Shown here in pieces: positions 13,590 through 15,362 of a DNA stretch of 15,362 nucleotides. Location of the stretch: positions 1 through 15,362 of the forward strand of contig CAKTXB010000020.1 in NCBI GenBank assembly GCA_934630555.1. Reading direction: 5' to 3'. Each line of letters begins with the position of its first letter. Position 1 is the first letter of the stretch. The position numbers and the translations under genes are program-made. The notes beneath the pieces are model-generated. The model searched no databases. It saw only the letters and a program-made list of their open reading frames with translations, and was not told where the DNA came from. The DNA comes from an uncultured Oscillospiraceae bacterium. GTDB taxonomy: Bacteria > Bacillota > Clostridia > Oscillospirales > Oscillospiraceae.

Positions 13590-13757
13590 TGGATTTTTTG
13601 AAAAAAATTCCGATTGAGGTGTGAAAAAGTAGACAAAGTTCTGTCCGAAACTAAAAAAAATTTAGCTTTTTTGCCGGGTTGACAGATTGTACAAAATGAA
13701 ACCGGGGTGATTCGTGAAGATTGACGAGTACGCGATGTAGCAATTTGCATAAGTTTA

Positions 13758-13766
13758 TGGTATAAT
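13758..13766 (+). promoter_or_regulatory. Extended -10 promoter of guanine deaminase
   Basis: TGG-TATAAT (TATAAT at 13761-13766), a perfect extended -10; nothing resembling TTGACA lies 16-18 nt upstream, so a regulator may be needed. The leader to the start codon is about 70 nt. Confidence 0.65.
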
Positions 13767-13842
13767 AATCCGCGCTGAATTGTAGAAAGCGTCGAAACAC
13801 GTGCCGAAACGCGGCGCGGACGGAAAAAGGAGTCGGAACAGC

Positions 13843-15111
13843 GTGGAAAATCTGGTTTTGAAGGGGCAGCTGTGCTTCAGCAGCGACATGGATACGATCG
13901 AGGTCCTGGAAGACGGGTATCTTGTCATTGAAAACGGCGTGGTGCGCGGCACGTTCCGGCAGCTGCCGGAAAAATACGCGGCGCTGCCGCTGCACGACTA
14001 TGGACAAAAGCTCATTGTGCCGGGCATGACCGATCTGCATGTTCATGCGCCGCAGTTTTCATTTCGCGGGCTCGGGATGGACATGGAGCTGCTGGAATGG
14101 CTGAACACGTATACGTTCCCGGAGGAAGCAAAGTACCGCGAACTGGAATACGCCGAGCGGGCGTATGGATCGTTTATGCAGCATCTGCTGCACAGCACCA
14201 CGACGCGGGCGTGCATTTTTGCGACCGTGCACGTGCCGGCGACGCTGCTGCTGATGCGCAAGCTGGACGCGTTGGGGCTGTGCACCTATGTGGGCAAGGT
14301 GAACATGAACCGGCACTGCCCGGACTATATTTGTGAGCTGTCGACGCGGCAGTCAGTGCGCGACACCAAGGCTTGGCTGGAACAGTCGAAGGGGCTGCGG
14401 CACACGCGGCCGATCTTGACGCCGCGGTTTATTCCATCGTGTACGGACGATCTGCTGTATGCCCTGCATTCACTGCGCGAGGAATACAGCCTGCCGGTGC
14501 AGAGCCACCTGTCGGAAAATCTGGCGGAGATCGACTGGGTGCGCGAGCTGTGCCCGCGGGCGAAGTTCTATGGCGAGGCGTACGACCAGTTCGGGCTGTT
14601 CGGCGGCGACCACAAGTGCATTATGGCACACTGTGTGCACTCAAACGACGACGAGCAGCGGCTGATGCTGAAAAACGGGGTGTTCCTTGCGCACTCGCCG
14701 GAGTCAAATATGAATCTGGCCTCGGGCGTTGCGCCGGTGAACCGGTTTTTGGAGCGCGGTTTGCACGTGGGCCTTGCTACGGATGTGGCGGGCGGCAGCG
14801 GCGAGAGCTTGCTGAAAGCCATGATGCACGCCATACAGGCCTCGAAGCTGCGCTGGCGGCTGCTGGAGCAGGAGGTAAAGCCGCTGTCATTTGAGCGGGC
14901 ATTCTATCTGGCCACGATGGGCGGCGGCGCGTTCTTTGGGAGCGTGGGCACGTTCTTTGAGGGCTGGGCGGCGGACGCCGTGGTGCTGGACGATGCGAAT
15001 TTGGATCATCCGCAGGAGCTGGGCGTGCGCGCCCGGCTGGAACGGATGGTGTATCTGGCGGATGCGCGGAATATTGCCGCAAAGTATGTGGAAGGCAGGA
15101 AGGTTTTGTAA
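13843..15111 (+). CDS. guaD: Guanine deaminase
   Basis: 422 residues, the usual length. A cytoplasmic zinc amidohydrolase turning guanine into xanthine and ammonia. Seen: the metal-binding PGMTDLHVHAPQ with H66 and H68, the guanine deaminase motif TPRFIPSCTDDLL, QSHLSEN with H222, MAHCVH with H263, and the zinc-binding aspartate D314 in LATDVAGGSGES. The start is the GTG at 13843, 10 nt after AAAAAGGAG (13824-13832); an upstream in-frame GTG at 13801 lacks an RBS and adds non-family residues. It is single on the plus strand, divergent from a nucleoside importer, and ends at tandem terminators. Related amidohydrolases deaminate other bases, but the motifs fit guanine deaminase closely. Confidence 0.93.
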   Translation: MENLVLKGQLCFSSDMDTIEVLEDGYLVIENGVVRGTFRQLPEKYAALPLHDYGQKLIVPGMTDLHVHAPQFSFRGLGMDMELLEWLNTYTFPEEAKYRELEYAERAYGSFMQHLLHSTTTRACIFATVHVPATLLLMRKLDALGLCTYVGKVNMNRHCPDYICELSTRQSVRDTKAWLEQSKGLRHTRPILTPRFIPSCTDDLLYALHSLREEYSLPVQSHLSENLAEIDWVRELCPRAKFYGEAYDQFGLFGGDHKCIMAHCVHSNDDEQRLMLKNGVFLAHSPESNMNLASGVAPVNRFLERGLHVGLATDVAGGSGESLLKAMMHAIQASKLRWRLLEQEVKPLSFERAFYLATMGGGAFFGSVGTFFEGWAADAVVLDDANLDHPQELGVRARLERMVYLADARNIAAKYVEGRKVL

Positions 15112-15115
15112 GGAT

Positions 15116-15144
15116 CGGGCGGCAAAAGCCGCCCGGCTTTTTTT
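15116..15144 (+). terminator. Terminator of guanine deaminase
   Basis: Perfect 8 bp stem CGGGCGGC (15116-15123) / GCCGCCCG (15128-15135) with an AAAA loop, then GC and seven T. It begins 4 nt after the stop. Confidence 0.9.
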
Positions 15145-15171
15145 GCGCGCCGCAAGGCGCGCTCTTTTTTT
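15145..15171 (+). terminator. Second, tandem terminator
   Basis: Stem GCGCGCC (15145-15151) / GGCGCGC (15156-15162) with a GCAA tetraloop, followed by TC and seven T. It abuts the first terminator directly, giving double termination. Confidence 0.75.
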
Positions 15172-15362
15172 GCGCCCGGCGGGGCGCGCGGGGTACGGGG
15201 CAGAGCCCCGTGGCCCCTTGTTTTTTTGCAGTCTGAAAGGCTGCGCGGGGGTTATACGGGGCTTCGCCCCGGTACCCCTTGCTTGTGCAAAACCTTTGGT
15301 TTTTGCATTTTATTCTGGCAGTGCCTGCTAGGGGGGCGGCTCGGCCCCCCTTTCTTTCCCGC
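15172..15362. repeat. Group of GC-rich palindromic repeat units
   Basis: No gene seen. Two related units: ACGGGGC-AGA-GCCCCGT (core 15195-15211) ending GGCCCCTTG, and ACGGGGC-TTC-GCCCCGGT (core 15256-15273) ending ACCCCTTG. Each starts with GCGCGNGGG-like sequence. Further hairpins: TGCAAAACC/GGTTTTTGCA (about 15286-15306, one extra T) and GGGGGGC/GCCCCCC (15331-15337 / 15344-15350) followed by TTTCTTT. They look like copies of an interspersed palindromic repeat family; copy number outside the window is unknown. Confidence 0.55.

Larger units (their letters stand above)
13468..13842. promoter_or_regulatory. Divergent regulatory region between the nucleoside importer and guanine deaminase
   Basis: 375 bp, AT-rich against its surroundings, no gene. 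Minus strand: a possible promoter TTGCAT-17-TACACT (13561-13589) followed by a dyad TGACAAA (13501-13507) / TTTGTCA (13538-13544) inside the lipoprotein leader. Plus strand: extended -10 TGG-TATAAT (13758-13766) for guaD with a poor -35. No purine riboswitch core or full PurBox was recognised; a partial CCGAAACT near 13646 is too weak to call. Confidence 0.5.

Overview
The window looks like chromosomal DNA from a GC-rich, low-oxygen gut Firmicute, most likely Oscillospiraceae (Faecalibacterium/Gemmiger/Subdoligranulum-like). The evidence is strong AGGAGG ribosome binding sites, many GTG/TTG-prone starts, TTGACA/TATAAT promoters, a UgpC/MsmX ATPase with a lysine-rich insert, and intergenic palindromic GC-rich repeats. 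This placement is an inference, not a database result.

Layout. 1-760 holds a terminator from an upstream gene and a gene-poor repeat region. 761-5494 is a minus-strand carbon-metabolism block: a multitask sugar ABC-transporter ATPase (UgpC/MsmX type), glycerol kinase, a sugar-nucleotidyltransferase-like protein and a PfkB fructokinase, the last two coupled. 5495-5969 is a divergent regulatory region with an extended -10 promoter on each strand or a near-consensus one, and a structured leader in front of a NUDIX hydrolase (5976-6443). 6589-7989 is a cluster of small genes on alternating strands: a cytidylate kinase-like protein (-), DUF3006 (+), DUF1653 (-) and a Dabb-domain protein (+). Their ends and promoters overlap.

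8030-8340 is the most interesting stretch. A near-perfect plus-strand promoter drives a 27-residue cationic peptide whose ribosome binding site is shut inside a GNRA-capped hairpin. A consensus minus-strand promoter faces it and drives a short antisense RNA. The two transcripts start with the same two sequence blocks, and the 3' part of the longer sense RNA can pair with its own 5' leader. This has the architecture of a type I toxin-antitoxin cassette, and I do not recognise the peptide family.

8347-13467 is a complete BMP-type nucleoside ABC importer on the minus strand (lipoprotein, double ATPase, two permeases, NupNOPQ-like). It is divergent from a plus-strand guanine deaminase (13843-15111), so the right half is a purine uptake and salvage locus. 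The window ends in tandem terminators and a group of GC-rich palindromic repeats (15112-15362).
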